DNA of 64,000 bases from Panacagrimonas sp965216845 (GCA_965216845.1 OZ244200.1:2046001-2110000); one strand, 5' to 3'. Positions 50,031 to 59,343 are shown, counted from the first letter of the stretch. The notes: generated from the letters alone by a model not told the origin. A program made the numbers and translations.

Positions 50031-51680
50031 TCAACCGTCGCTGAACGACTCGAAGTTTTGACGAAAGCGCAGCAGCCACTGCTGACGGACCTTGGCAGTG
50101 ATGCTCGGCATTTGTTGGTACTGTTTCACATGATCGGCAAGGATTTCCAGTGCCAGCTCAGCTCTGCGCGGACGCTTCTGGCGCCGCATACTCGCCAGCA
50201 CGCTGCTGACCTGTTCGGCGGGCTGAGCTGCAAATTCGCCAATCCACTTCAGATACTCTTCAAAGTTCTTCGGCAGCTGGTTTTGGCGATCTTTGATTTT
50301 CTGATCCAACTGTTGCAAAAGAAACTGATTGGCGGTGGATTTGTTGGCCAGTTCAGCGGCGTTGTTGCGTGTTGTGCTGTATTTATTGATCAGCGTGATG
50401 TCGCGGCTGAGGTCGTCGGCATAACGTAGCGCGAACAGCGCTGCGCTGCGCGTCAGGTTGGTCAGCCCCTGGTTGTAGAGCTGTCGTGCATCCGCCAGCT
50501 CCTGTTGCACCGCCGCAAGCTCGCTGGGCAAGCCGGGTTGATTGGCAATCAGTTGCCCGAGCCGGTCTTCCGCCCGACCCACGCTTGCGCTGGCGCGGCC
50601 GATGGCGCTTTGCAGCGTCGCGCCCACCGGTGTACTGGCGCGAAGCGATTTGAGATAGCGCTCGTAGTCGCGCGTCAGCGCCGCATGATGCTTGGCGCCT
50701 ACCACCACGTTGGCGCCGATGGCGAGCCGAAAGCCGGTATCAAAGGCGCGCTGCACCTGCATGCTTTTGCGCTCCGCGTCCCACTTGTAGATTTCAACCT
50801 CCTGCCGATGGGCCGAGCGAATCCGCTGCGCCTGGGAAGAAACGCTGCCGCCGCGGGCGGTCAGGGCGCCCGGTTTGCCCTGGCCGATTTCCGGAGCAAA
50901 GGGCTCCAGCGTGAGCTCCTGAACATTTCCGAACAGATCGTAGAGCCCGAAAGGACCGACCTGGCGTGAGCCGACGCGGCGCGGTTTGAATTTGGCATTG
51001 TCGCGAAACCAGGCGTGTTTGCGCAGCTGCTGGTCGGCAAATGGTCTGGCGTTGCCAAAGCTGCCCTGTTCGATGGCCGCCTGACCGCCACGCGCGGCGT
51101 ATTCCCACTCGATCTCGCTGGGCAGGCGGATGAAGCCGGGAATGCCGCGATGCCGCGGCAGCTTGCTGGCGCGTTCTGGGTGGGCGGTGTCGAACAGCCA
51201 CAGATTGTATTCGTGCACGAAGCGCTGAATGCTGTGCCAGCTCAGCGCCGAGGCCGGCTCCGCCAACAGCTGGCTACGTGCGTTTTGATCCAGGCTGGCG
51301 GCTTGCTGATCGGCCGGGTTGCCGCTTTGCCGGATGAGCGCATCCATACCGAGCACGGCCGCAAACTGTCGCTTGCTGACTTCGTATTTCCCCAGGTAGT
51401 AAACCCAGTGATCGCCCTCGGCGAAGGAACCCTGAACCTGCACTCGCTGCAATCCCTCAAAGATGCCGCCCTCGGCGTCGCCGATTTCCACGATGCGCCG
51501 CGCATCGCCCCAGAAAGCCTTGCCCGGCACCGTGATCTTGCGAAATACCATTTGTCCGCCGGCCGGCATCGGCAGGATCAGATCGCCGCTTGCGGGATGG
51601 GGGTCGTCTGCCGTGGCTGCCGACGCGTGCGCGCAAATCCAGGCGCCGCAGATCACCAGCGCGTGCAGCAGCCTATTCAT
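50031..51680 (-). CDS. periplasmic SUMF1/FGE-fold protein, TagR-like
   Basis: 549 aa. The signal peptide is about residues 1-21 (AHASA). A formylglycine-generating-enzyme type domain (about 35-330) shows YYLGKYEVSKRQFAAVLG, IRLPSEIEWEYAARGG, FGLYDLFGNVQEL and TGFRLAIG. Coiled-coil helices follow to the C-terminus (about 335-549). The mature protein contains no cysteine, so the FGE oxidase site cannot exist and a binding role is likely. In Pseudomonas, TagR has this fold and acts upstream of PpkA with the TagS/TagT ABC transporter. Here it overlaps the permease gene by 8 nt, the same gene association. Confidence 0.75.
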   Translation of the reverse strand: MNRLLHALVICGAWICAHASAATADDPHPASGDLILPMPAGGQMVFRKITVPGKAFWGDARRIVEIGDAEGGIFEGLQRVQVQGSFAEGDHWVYYLGKYEVSKRQFAAVLGMDALIRQSGNPADQQAASLDQNARSQLLAEPASALSWHSIQRFVHEYNLWLFDTAHPERASKLPRHRGIPGFIRLPSEIEWEYAARGGQAAIEQGSFGNARPFADQQLRKHAWFRDNAKFKPRRVGSRQVGPFGLYDLFGNVQELTLEPFAPEIGQGKPGALTARGGSVSSQAQRIRSAHRQEVEIYKWDAERKSMQVQRAFDTGFRLAIGANVVVGAKHHAALTRDYERYLKSLRASTPVGATLQSAIGRASASVGRAEDRLGQLIANQPGLPSELAAVQQELADARQLYNQGLTNLTRSAALFALRYADDLSRDITLINKYSTTRNNAAELANKSTANQFLLQQLDQKIKDRQNQLPKNFEEYLKWIGEFAAQPAEQVSSVLASMRRQKRPRRAELALEILADHVKQYQQMPSITAKVRQQWLLRFRQNFESFSDG

Positions 51681-53508
51681 CGCGAATCGCCGTGGCCGGG
51701 TCGATGCGGCTGCTCGCGCGCGCCGCCAGCGTCGAGCCGAGCAAGGCCGCGCCCAGCGTCAGGAGCATGGCGTGGCCCAGGTTTTGCGGCGGCAGCTGGC
51801 ATAGCTTTTCACCCAGACCCAGTTGTGCGGCGAACGCGGCGTTGATGATCTGGCAACCCAGCCAATAGGACGCCGTCGCCAGCAGGGCGATCAGCAAACC
51901 CAGCGCCAGTGCCTGTGCCACCGGAAACAGCATCACATCGGATCGCGTGAACCCCATCAAGCGTAGCACGGCGATGTCGCGTTGCTTGCGTCGTACCGAG
52001 GCCCACAGCGTGGCCATGAAGGCCAGGGCGCCGCCAACGATGGACAGGCTGGTGACCAGCCAGAAGATGCGTGTCAGGTTCCGATCCAGCGTGCGCACAC
52101 GTTCGATCTCGTCCAGGCGCGCGATGCTGGGAATCTGCTGCGCTTCCAGCGTCGCCGCCAGGGCCGAGACATCGTCGATCGAGCGTGCATACAGGCGAAA
52201 GCTGCGATAACCCAACCGCTGCAAGGCAAAGCCGCCGCGCTGCGGATCAAAGCGCACCGCTCGGTCACGCGCGGTGCGCAAGATCCCCGCCAGGGCGATG
52301 GGAATACGTGGTCGTTGCAGCTTCGAATCGGCGACGACCGAAAGCGCAAAGTCCATGCCCGAGGCTTGCACGCGCAGCGTATCGTCGGCAGCCAGCGCGT
52401 CCGTCATCGTCGCTGGCAGCGCGATTTGACGCAAATCGGCCGCCGCGCGGTGCGGGTTCATGGCGCCCCAGGGGGTGGGCCTGGTGTCAAGGCGCTCAGC
52501 CTGCTCCGGATTCAGGGAAATTGCCACCGGCGTGAGTGCTTTTTGCTGTCCAGGCGGCTGCAAGCTCAGTTGATCGACGAACCCAAGCAGGGTCGCGGCC
52601 TGGCCCCGCAGGCGACGTTTTTGCAGCGCCAGAATGGCGTCATGGCGGATGGCGCCGCCGCTGGGCCGCAACTCGTAGGCGCGCAGTTCCGGCGGCGGCG
52701 TAAAATCGAATCGTTCCTCAAACGCCGCATGGTCCAGTTCGCGCACCTGGCTGAAACCGGACTGCATGATCAAGCTGCGCTGCTGGCTTGGCGCGAGCGC
52801 CGGCGTCAGCAGGACCAGGCCATCAAAAGACAGATAGGGACGTTCATCCTCACCGGGCCAGTTTCGCTCGGGGACGGCCAGGCCCTCGCGATAGTTTTCC
52901 ACCGCCTCCACGAAATCCAGGGTGGTGTAGATGCGCTCCAGCGGCGTGGCGCGAGCGGACAGCACCGCAGCCACGCGCAGGCGCGTGCGCTGCTGTTCGC
53001 GTTTGGCGTTGCGATAGCGGCTGATCAGCACGTCAATCTCGTCGCCGCGCCCCACGCCCAGCCGCCTGGCCGCCACGGTGCTCAAGGCACAGGTGCCGGC
53101 AGCGAGATCGATCCCGCCGTTTTCCAGCAGCAGCGGATCGCCCGCAGCGCTTGGCAGCAAATCCAGGTTGATACTCGGTCCGCCTCCCCGTGCGCGGGCA
53201 CGCACGGTGGCAGAGGTCGGAAGAATGCCGGGAACCACAAACGCCACGCGGGGGTCGGCTCGCATGGCGTCAAACCAGGCTTGGTCATGGCGCTGGGTGG
53301 CTTGTGGCCGCAATTCCCGGTAAACCGGGTCTTCCACCAGGCGCCCGCGCAGGGTACTGACGGCGCCGTGCTTGAGTCCCAGCAAGATCAGGATGGGCGC
53401 CAGCACCGAGGCACAGGCCAGAATCAGACAAAGCGTCATCAAGCGCTCGTGTCGAAGGTCGGCCAGCGCCAGTGACAGGACTTGCACAGTGCTTCGCAGC
53501 GGGTTCAT
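51673..53508 (-). CDS. FtsX/MacB-type ABC permease, TagS-like
   Basis: 611 aa inner-membrane protein. One N-terminal helix (about residues 24-46, LMTLCLILACASVLAPILIL) is followed by a large periplasmic domain (about 50-480), then three C-terminal helices (about 485-510, 530-560 and 575-600), including RRKQRDIAVLRLMGFTRSDV, the FtsX cytoplasmic loop. This is mechanotransmission (type VII) topology, not a substrate channel. It overlaps the ATPase by 4 nt (ATGA) and the SUMF1-like gene by 8 nt. Adjacent to a SUMF1 protein and an ATPase, it fits TagS; lipoprotein handling (LolCE) or MacB functions are less likely given the neighbours. Confidence 0.78.
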   Translation of the reverse strand: MNPLRSTVQVLSLALADLRHERLMTLCLILACASVLAPILILLGLKHGAVSTLRGRLVEDPVYRELRPQATQRHDQAWFDAMRADPRVAFVVPGILPTSATVRARARGGGPSINLDLLPSAAGDPLLLENGGIDLAAGTCALSTVAARRLGVGRGDEIDVLISRYRNAKREQQRTRLRVAAVLSARATPLERIYTTLDFVEAVENYREGLAVPERNWPGEDERPYLSFDGLVLLTPALAPSQQRSLIMQSGFSQVRELDHAAFEERFDFTPPPELRAYELRPSGGAIRHDAILALQKRRLRGQAATLLGFVDQLSLQPPGQQKALTPVAISLNPEQAERLDTRPTPWGAMNPHRAAADLRQIALPATMTDALAADDTLRVQASGMDFALSVVADSKLQRPRIPIALAGILRTARDRAVRFDPQRGGFALQRLGYRSFRLYARSIDDVSALAATLEAQQIPSIARLDEIERVRTLDRNLTRIFWLVTSLSIVGGALAFMATLWASVRRKQRDIAVLRLMGFTRSDVMLFPVAQALALGLLIALLATASYWLGCQIINAAFAAQLGLGEKLCQLPPQNLGHAMLLTLGAALLGSTLAARASSRIDPATAIRDE

Positions 53509-54239
53509 TGCGGATCGCCAGCGCAGCGCGAACGGGTTTTCTCGGCACCGACGGTTTCCACGCTGAAGTGATAACAGCGCCTGGCATGTGGCTCAACCAG
53601 CGCGCGTTGATGGGTCGCCACCACCACCGCGACACCGCGTTCACGCGCCAGGCTGGCGAGCAGAGCCATCATCTGTTGGGCGCGTGGAAAATCAATGGCG
53701 GCGGTGGGTTCATCGGCCAACACGAGCTCGGGGCCGTGCAGCAGGGCGCGCAACAGCGCTACGCGCTGGCGCTGGCCGCCGGACAGCGACCGAGGTTTTT
53801 GCTTGACCACCTCGGACAGGCCCAGCTGCTCGATGGCCTGATCAAGTGTGGTCTGGTCCAGCGTCCGGCCGCTGATCCTGGCGGGCAGGGCGATGTTGTC
53901 GCGCGCGCTCAGGAACGGCAGCAGACCGCCGTTTTGCAGCACATAGCCGATGGATTGGCGGCGCAGTTGCGCCAGCCTGAAATCGGATCGGCGCTGCCAT
54001 TGACGCATGATTTGCAGTTGCCGGCCCTTGTGATCGCGGAATGTGAATTCCTGCGCCGCGTCGGGCCGCAGCATCAGTGCCAGCATGTCCAGCAGGGTGG
54101 ACTTGCCACAGCCGCTTTCGCCAATCAGCGCGACGAACTCGCCACGCGCCAGACCAAAATGGTCAAGCTCCAGGGTGAATCCGCTGCCGTAGGATTTACG
54201 CAGCTGGGTCAGTCGCAGCAGCTCATTGCCGGCGTTCAT
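53505..54239 (-). CDS. ABC transporter ATPase, TagT-like
   Basis: 244 aa cytoplasmic ATPase of the LolD/MacB class. Walker A GESGCGKST (near residue 39), Q-loop in GYVLQNGGLLPF, signature SLSGGQRQRVALLRALLHG, Walker B LVLADEPTAAID and the H-loop VVVATHQ are all intact, so it should hydrolyse ATP. It is stop-start coupled to the FtsX-type permease, its obvious partner, and lies 32 nt after the vWA gene. TagT in the type VI TPP pathway is of this class. Confidence 0.85.
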   Translation of the reverse strand: MNAGNELLRLTQLRKSYGSGFTLELDHFGLARGEFVALIGESGCGKSTLLDMLALMLRPDAAQEFTFRDHKGRQLQIMRQWQRRSDFRLAQLRRQSIGYVLQNGGLLPFLSARDNIALPARISGRTLDQTTLDQAIEQLGLSEVVKQKPRSLSGGQRQRVALLRALLHGPELVLADEPTAAIDFPRAQQMMALLASLARERGVAVVVATHQRALVEPHARRCYHFSVETVGAEKTRSRCAGDPQ

Positions 54240-54271
54240 GGCGACGTCGGTTTGCCTGCGTCAGGGCTTTT

Positions 54272-56458
54272 TCAAGGCAGCTCGTCCAGGTCCAGCGCGT
54301 AGACCTCTTCGGAACGATCATCGGATTCGTTGAGCTTGCGCCAGCCGTCCACGTTTTCGCTGTAGTCCTCGTAGTTGGCGAGCTTGGCCTTGAGCGAGGC
54401 GATGAGGTCGGCGCGCCCGGTTGCGCCCATGGCCACATATTGCTGCGGCGTCAGACTGAGAAAATCGCTGTGATAGGGCAGCGATGCGATGTAGCGCGGC
54501 AGGATGCCCAAATCCTTCACGCGCTGCGCACTGGCCAGGTGCTCCGGGGTCTTGGCGGCGGTGGAGGAAAGGCTCTGGATGCTCTCGAAAAAGGTGGTGC
54601 CGGTGGTTTCTTCGTCGATGATCCGTTGCAGAATTCTCTTGAGCCCCTGATGCAGGTCGCTGAGTTGATTGCGTGTGAGCAAGACATGCACGCGCAGCGC
54701 CGGATAGTCGGGGTCGATCACATCCACGTCCGTGACCCAGGCCGTGATGTCTCTGGGCGGCTGTGTTCCCTTGCCAAGATATTCCACCAATGCTGCGGCA
54801 AAGGTGTCGCGCGCGGCCTGGCGTGCCTGATCCGCCGCGGTCTGCGGGCTTGAAGCGGGCGAACTTGCGCCGCTGCCGGGCGCCACGCCGCTGCGCGCCT
54901 GCGACAGCGCCTTGCGATATTCGGCCACCACGCCGTCGGCCAGCGACTGGAAGGCGTCGGTCTGATCGACCGGGATGTCGATATAGGCGGCCTGATCCGG
55001 CGCGCCGCGCAGCTGCGCAAGCTTGCGGTACTGACGCTGCGCGCGCGCATGATCCTGCGCCGCCTCGGGGTTGATCAGGTGTACCGAGACGATGTGGACC
55101 TTGCGGTCCTCGGCCCGGTTGAGCAGCGAATCCTCATTGTGACCGGTCGAGTTCTGCGCATGACCGGCCGGGTGGCCGCTGGCGTCCCCGACCAGAATCA
55201 CAAACCGCAGGCTGTCGTGGCGCCAATGGGCACCGCTGACGCCTTCCAGCACGCCGGCGAACAGATCTTCTGAGTAACCCAGGCTGCTGACGCTGGCGGC
55301 CTGCGCTTCATTGTCCAGCAGCGAGGAAAAGCCCGCCGCATCGACCAATTGCGGCGTGAAATTGCGTACCGCGAAATCCAGGCCCGGCGACCGGCTCGGG
55401 TCGTCGCGAAAACCCACCAGTCCGAAGCGGATGTCGACGGCATCGGCAGATTGGCCGAACTGTCGCGCGGCCTGATCCATCGCCCGTTTGGTGGCGTCCA
55501 GGTAGGGCTGCATGCTGGTGCTCATGTCCATGACGAACACCACGTCCACGCCTGGCGGTGCGGTTTGTGAAGGCGTCATGGCCGGCTCGGTCCGGCTCGC
55601 AGACCGTTGCTCGAGCGTCGTCTGGCCGCGCTCGCCAGGGACCGCCGCGGCGATTTGCAACAGCCGCACCGGATTTGAATCCACTTCGCCCTGGGTGTGC
55701 TGAATCACCGGGAGAAGATAGAAATCCTGGTCGATATTCAAATAGCTGCCAGGTTCGATGCTGATCAGTTCCGGCACCGCTTGTCCCTGATCAACCTTGG
55801 CGTACATGGATTGAGCGGCGCTGATCCGCTCCGGGTCCAGCAGCAGCGATTGCAAACCCAGTTGCTCGCGAAACATCAGCACGCGACCGCGCCGCTGCGC
55901 GCCCTGACCCGGATGCGCATAGGCCACGATGATGGCCTGTCGCCAGGGCATGACATCATCGGCGTTCATCCAGCCGTCGGCGGTCGCCTGGCTGGAGCGG
56001 CCCACCTGATACCAGGTCAGGTCACCGCCGGGTCCGCGTTGCATGGAATAGACATACCAGGGCTTGAACGCCGCCACGTCGCTTTCAATCACTTGCGCGC
56101 CAGCTTCGGGCGTTGCGTACAGGCTGGAGAACGGACGCGGCAACACGCGCAGCGGCAGGCCGGTGTCCGCTTCCTTGCAGACCTGGCCGGGTTCGCAACG
56201 GGTGTTGCTCGCCGCATCGGTACTTTCGACAATCGTCGGCGCGGCTGGCGCCGGTGCGGCGGACAAGGGCTGTGCCGCGATCTGCAGATCGGCGGGTGCG
56301 GCGATCTCAGCAGGGGGGGCGGCTACGCTGGTCCCTGAGTGGGCTTGCTGGTCGGCCTTCTCCGAGCAGGCACACAATAGCAGGCCCAACAAGGGGGCAA
56401 GCCTTGTCCACATCCGATCCGGCGTCGTCATCGCTTTGAAGCATCGCAATCGTCTCAT
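54272..56458 (-). CDS. vWA-domain lipoprotein resembling the periplasmic part of PpkA
   Basis: 728 aa from ATG 56458 (the frame opens at 56521; ATG 56431 is also possible). The lipoprotein signal is LLGLLLCACSEKADQQ. An Ala/Pro-rich linker and CEPGQVCKEADTGLPLRVLP lead into an SH3-like stretch (WYVYSMQRG...WYQVG...DGWM). A vWA domain (about residues 303-500) has the MIDAS DMSTS (311-315) and GFRDD. A helical C-terminal half (about 560-728) follows. In Pseudomonas PpkA a kinase precedes a membrane helix and a vWA region; here there is no kinase, and a lipid anchor replaces it. First gene of the operon. Confidence 0.75.
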   Translation of the reverse strand: MRRLRCFKAMTTPDRMWTRLAPLLGLLLCACSEKADQQAHSGTSVAAPPAEIAAPADLQIAAQPLSAAPAPAAPTIVESTDAASNTRCEPGQVCKEADTGLPLRVLPRPFSSLYATPEAGAQVIESDVAAFKPWYVYSMQRGPGGDLTWYQVGRSSQATADGWMNADDVMPWRQAIIVAYAHPGQGAQRRGRVLMFREQLGLQSLLLDPERISAAQSMYAKVDQGQAVPELISIEPGSYLNIDQDFYLLPVIQHTQGEVDSNPVRLLQIAAAVPGERGQTTLEQRSASRTEPAMTPSQTAPPGVDVVFVMDMSTSMQPYLDATKRAMDQAARQFGQSADAVDIRFGLVGFRDDPSRSPGLDFAVRNFTPQLVDAAGFSSLLDNEAQAASVSSLGYSEDLFAGVLEGVSGAHWRHDSLRFVILVGDASGHPAGHAQNSTGHNEDSLLNRAEDRKVHIVSVHLINPEAAQDHARAQRQYRKLAQLRGAPDQAAYIDIPVDQTDAFQSLADGVVAEYRKALSQARSGVAPGSGASSPASSPQTAADQARQAARDTFAAALVEYLGKGTQPPRDITAWVTDVDVIDPDYPALRVHVLLTRNQLSDLHQGLKRILQRIIDEETTGTTFFESIQSLSSTAAKTPEHLASAQRVKDLGILPRYIASLPYHSDFLSLTPQQYVAMGATGRADLIASLKAKLANYEDYSENVDGWRKLNESDDRSEEVYALDLDELP

Positions 56459-56619
56459 GGTGTCCGTGCCCGGTTTGGCTTGTTCGTCGGGCAGTTTAGT
56501 CGCCGGGCCATGCCTCGTCATGGCAGCTTGGAAGACGGCGCGCCGGGGCGACTTTGCTTTCGCGCACGGTGGCTTGCAGAATGCGCCGGCAAGGTTCAGT
56601 CATATGGAATAAAACGCGG

Positions 56620-57195
56620 ATGCCCAGTGCCCGGCGCAAGCGCTTGCAAGTCCATTTCAGCCGCTGGATGGCCATCTTGCTGCTGCTGTTGGTATCCGCC
56701 AGCGTTTCGGCCCGCACCGCCGGCTGCAATCAAATGGTGTATTCGACCGGCGATGCAGAGCAGACCCTGCGTTTTGATCCCGGAAATTATGTCGGTCCGG
56801 CTGCGCTGAGCTGGAACATGCGGGTGATTGAAGATCAGATGATGCTGACGTTGGGCGGGCATCGTCACGACACCGGCTGCGTTCGTGGAACCGGGTCCCA
56901 TGATTTTCAGATCGGCGCTGGAACGGGCGCCATACAAGTGCGGGTCAGGCCAGACTGTCGGGATCGCAAGGACTCGCAGTGGAGTCTTGAATTGCAATGC
57001 CCATCAGATACCGCCGGCGCATTGCTGCCAACCGCTGGCGATTGCGATGGCGATGGCAGCCTGACCGCGGCCGATGCACTGTGTGCGCTGCAGGTATCGG
57101 TTGGGCTGCTCAATGTCCGCCGTGCGGTGGATCTGGATCAAAATGGAACCGTCACCTCCAGCGACGCTCGCCTCATTCTTCAGAAAGTGCCTTAG
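56620..57195 (+). CDS. secreted protein: 93-residue four-Cys domain plus dockerin
   Basis: 191 aa from ATG 56620 (the frame opens at 56554). The signal peptide is hydrophobic at about residues 17-30, ending VSA. Residues 36-128 are a beta-rich domain with four Cys, LSWNM, LTLGGHRHDTGCV, VRPDC and LQCP that recurs gaplessly in two neighbouring proteins. Residues about 140-190 are a type I dockerin: two calcium loops, DCDGDGSLTAAD and DLDQNGTVTSSD, each followed by a helix (ALCAL; ARLIL). The predicted partner is a cohesin, and two cohesin-like domains are encoded within 3 kb. It is divergent from the vWA operon (161-nt shared gap). Confidence 0.75.
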   Translation: MPSARRKRLQVHFSRWMAILLLLLVSASVSARTAGCNQMVYSTGDAEQTLRFDPGNYVGPAALSWNMRVIEDQMMLTLGGHRHDTGCVRGTGSHDFQIGAGTGAIQVRVRPDCRDRKDSQWSLELQCPSDTAGALLPTAGDCDGDGSLTAADALCALQVSVGLLNVRRAVDLDQNGTVTSSDARLILQKVP

Positions 57196-57429
57196 CGACG
57201 CCTTATCCTCGATTTGTCCGTCGGCAAATGTCCATTCGTGACGGCGGAACATGGTGCGCGGTGCCTGCTCAGTGACTGTGGGCGGGCAGGCACAGCACGA
57301 ATTGACAGCAAGCTGCCACCATCGCAATCATCATGGGAGTCGGCTTTCGGGGCGACAATCTCGGCTTGTTCGTGATCAAATACGCGTACGCTGAGTTCGG
57401 GCATTGGCACCGCGGGGGGCGGTCAAGAC

Positions 57430-59343
57430 ATGGACAAAAGTGCGTGGCTGGATATTCGGCGATGCGGCGCCTGGGTGCGACTGGGTTGTGCGGCCATGCT
57501 GGTGTTGTTTTGTGCCACGAATGTTCATGCCCGCAGTGAGTGCCCAAGCGCCGCCGTCGAATCCTGTGTGATTGACTGGATGGGCCGCGCCGAGGCATTG
57601 CTGAACAACAATGCGCCGGATCAAGCACCATGGAGCTGGAGCCGTTACGGCCATATCCTCAATCGGCAGGTGGTTTCCTTTCAAACCCCGGACGACTGGG
57701 TTCCACGCTATGGCGCCAATCGCACCTGCTATCTATGGGTGAACGCCAAGAACGAGCATTTGCGTTCCGTGTACCGTGGACAGCTTCCCGCGTTGCGCAG
57801 CATGTGTGCGGACAGTGGCGCAGGGGTGCCCGCGCCGCCGCCTCCGGCGGTGGGCGGTTCTTGCACGCCGGCTCAGGGTGAATGCCCGAGTTCTGCGGTG
57901 GACGCTTGCGTGGTGGATTGGATGGGGCGTGCCGAGCGCTTGTTGAATCAGTTCGAGACTGATCGTGCGCCCTGGAGCTGGAGTCGTTACGGTCACTTGA
58001 TCAATGACCATATGGTGTCCTTCCAGAGTCCAGACGATTGGGCGACCCGCTATCGCGCCAGTCGCAGCTGCTTCTTGTGGGTCAACTACCGCAACGCCCA
58101 TCTGGACCCGATTTACCGTGGACAGCTCCCCGGAATTCGCAATCTGTGTGCGGACCCCGGTTGTGTGACCGGCGCTGGCAACGGCTCTGGCGTCGGGCCA
58201 ACGGGAGGGGGCGCGGGTGGGCAAACTGGTGGCGGTAATCAGAACCCGCCCGGCGGTGTCGGCGGAACCAATCCCACCGGCGGCCCAGCTGGCGGCACCG
58301 GATCGGGCGCCGGCACGGGTGGTGCTGCCTGTGGCACCGATCCCACGCCACCGCGTACCGCACAATGCAACTCCACCGTCAAAGCAGGTGGGAATCGGCC
58401 GGAGACGGTGACGGTGGACCTGGGTGGATATGCCGGCAAGGTCGGGCTCAGCTGGGACATGAAATATGTCAAGGACCAGATTCTGGTCACAGTGGGCGGC
58501 CAGACACGCGATACCGGCTGTGTTCGAAGAACCGGTCGATTTGTGTTTGATGTTCCGGCCGGCGTCAATCAGGCCACGGTGCAGGTGATTCCCAACTGCG
58601 AGGGCACCTCAAGCACGGCCTGGGATTTCAAGTTCGAATGCCCGGCAGAAGGTGAGGAGCAGACCGGGGGGCCGACCGCGACCGGCGGCAGTGGCCGACA
58701 GATCGTGGCGGACCGGCGCTCGGTGGTGCAGGGCGATATCGTCAACCTGCCGGTGAGCATTCGCAATCCCGGCGGCACCGCCAACGTCAACTTCGATCTC
58801 AGCTACGACCCGTCGGTTGCGGTGGTGGCTGGCCCGATCACGGCCGGTCCGGTGCTCGGCGGCGCGCTGATGCAGTCCAACCCCGCCGCGCCGGGCAGAA
58901 TCCGCATCGGCTTTGCCGGCACCGCAGGCATCAATACCACCGGCGTGGTTGCATCCATTCCCTTCCGGGCGGTGGGTGCGCCGGGCGCGGTGACGCCAGT
59001 GACGCCGGATGTCACTACCATCGCCAACCCGGCCGGTGATACCTTGCCGATTGTCGAGATCGCCGGTGAGATCCGGATTCTGGGCGGCAACACGCCGGTG
59101 CCACCACCACCGGCCGGCCCGGTGGATCAGGGCGCGGCCTGTCCACCCACGCCGCCGCCGCCACCGCCGACTACGCCGGTGGCGGGCGATTGTGATGGCG
59201 ATGGCACACTCACCGCTGCAGATGCCCTGTGCGCCCTGAAGATCTCCGTTGGCCTGATGCCGCCGAACAATCGACTGGACATTGACCAGAACGGTGATGT
59301 GACTTCAAGCGACGCGCGGCTCATTCTTCAGCAGGCGCCGTAG
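57430..59343 (+). CDS. secreted multidomain protein: two Cys repeats, four-Cys domain, cohesin-like, dockerin
   Basis: 637 aa. The signal peptide ends near NVHA. Two gapless 89-residue repeats (38-126 and 152-240; CxxxxVxxCV, APWSWSRYGH, RGQLP) are followed by a Gly-rich linker. The four-Cys 93-residue domain (313-405) carries GLSWDM and GQTRDTGCV. A cohesin-like beta domain (about 425-550) has VVQGDIVNLPVSIRNPG and FDLSYDPSVAVV. A Pro-rich linker leads to a dockerin (about 585-637) with DCDGDGTLTAAD and DIDQNGDVTSSD. Carrying both binding modules, it could form chains or bridge the anchored cohesin and other dockerin proteins. I see no catalytic motif. The 234-nt gap before it holds no gene, only a weak 8-bp hairpin (57261-57293). 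Confidence 0.8.
   Translation: MDKSAWLDIRRCGAWVRLGCAAMLVLFCATNVHARSECPSAAVESCVIDWMGRAEALLNNNAPDQAPWSWSRYGHILNRQVVSFQTPDDWVPRYGANRTCYLWVNAKNEHLRSVYRGQLPALRSMCADSGAGVPAPPPPAVGGSCTPAQGECPSSAVDACVVDWMGRAERLLNQFETDRAPWSWSRYGHLINDHMVSFQSPDDWATRYRASRSCFLWVNYRNAHLDPIYRGQLPGIRNLCADPGCVTGAGNGSGVGPTGGGAGGQTGGGNQNPPGGVGGTNPTGGPAGGTGSGAGTGGAACGTDPTPPRTAQCNSTVKAGGNRPETVTVDLGGYAGKVGLSWDMKYVKDQILVTVGGQTRDTGCVRRTGRFVFDVPAGVNQATVQVIPNCEGTSSTAWDFKFECPAEGEEQTGGPTATGGSGRQIVADRRSVVQGDIVNLPVSIRNPGGTANVNFDLSYDPSVAVVAGPITAGPVLGGALMQSNPAAPGRIRIGFAGTAGINTTGVVASIPFRAVGAPGAVTPVTPDVTTIANPAGDTLPIVEIAGEIRILGGNTPVPPPPAGPVDQGAACPPTPPPPPPTTPVAGDCDGDGTLTAADALCALKISVGLMPPNNRLDIDQNGDVTSSDARLILQQAP
57541..58149 (+). repeat. tandem 89-residue coding repeats
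   Basis: Two copies (57541-57807 and 57883-58149) separated by a Pro-rich spacer. Aligned without gaps they share about 57 of 89 residues by my hand count, with four conserved Cys (positions 1, 9, 63, 89) and a strict WSWSRYGH core. The family is unknown to me. It is a recent intragenic duplication by its similarity. Confidence 0.8.

Noticed and set aside
51982..53475. 497-aa plus-strand open frame
   Set aside because: Antisense to the FtsX-type permease, which has the expected membrane helices and coupled neighbours.
53505..54239. LolD or MacB assignment for the ABC ATPase
   Set aside because: The motifs alone allow it, but the adjacent SUMF1-fold and vWA genes, and the absence of a MacA-like or LolC/E pair, favour a TagT-like role.
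58150..58365. Gly-rich tandem DNA repeats considered as a CRISPR or minisatellite
   Set aside because: Irregular GGTGGC-type codons of a low-complexity protein linker; no constant repeat unit or spacers.
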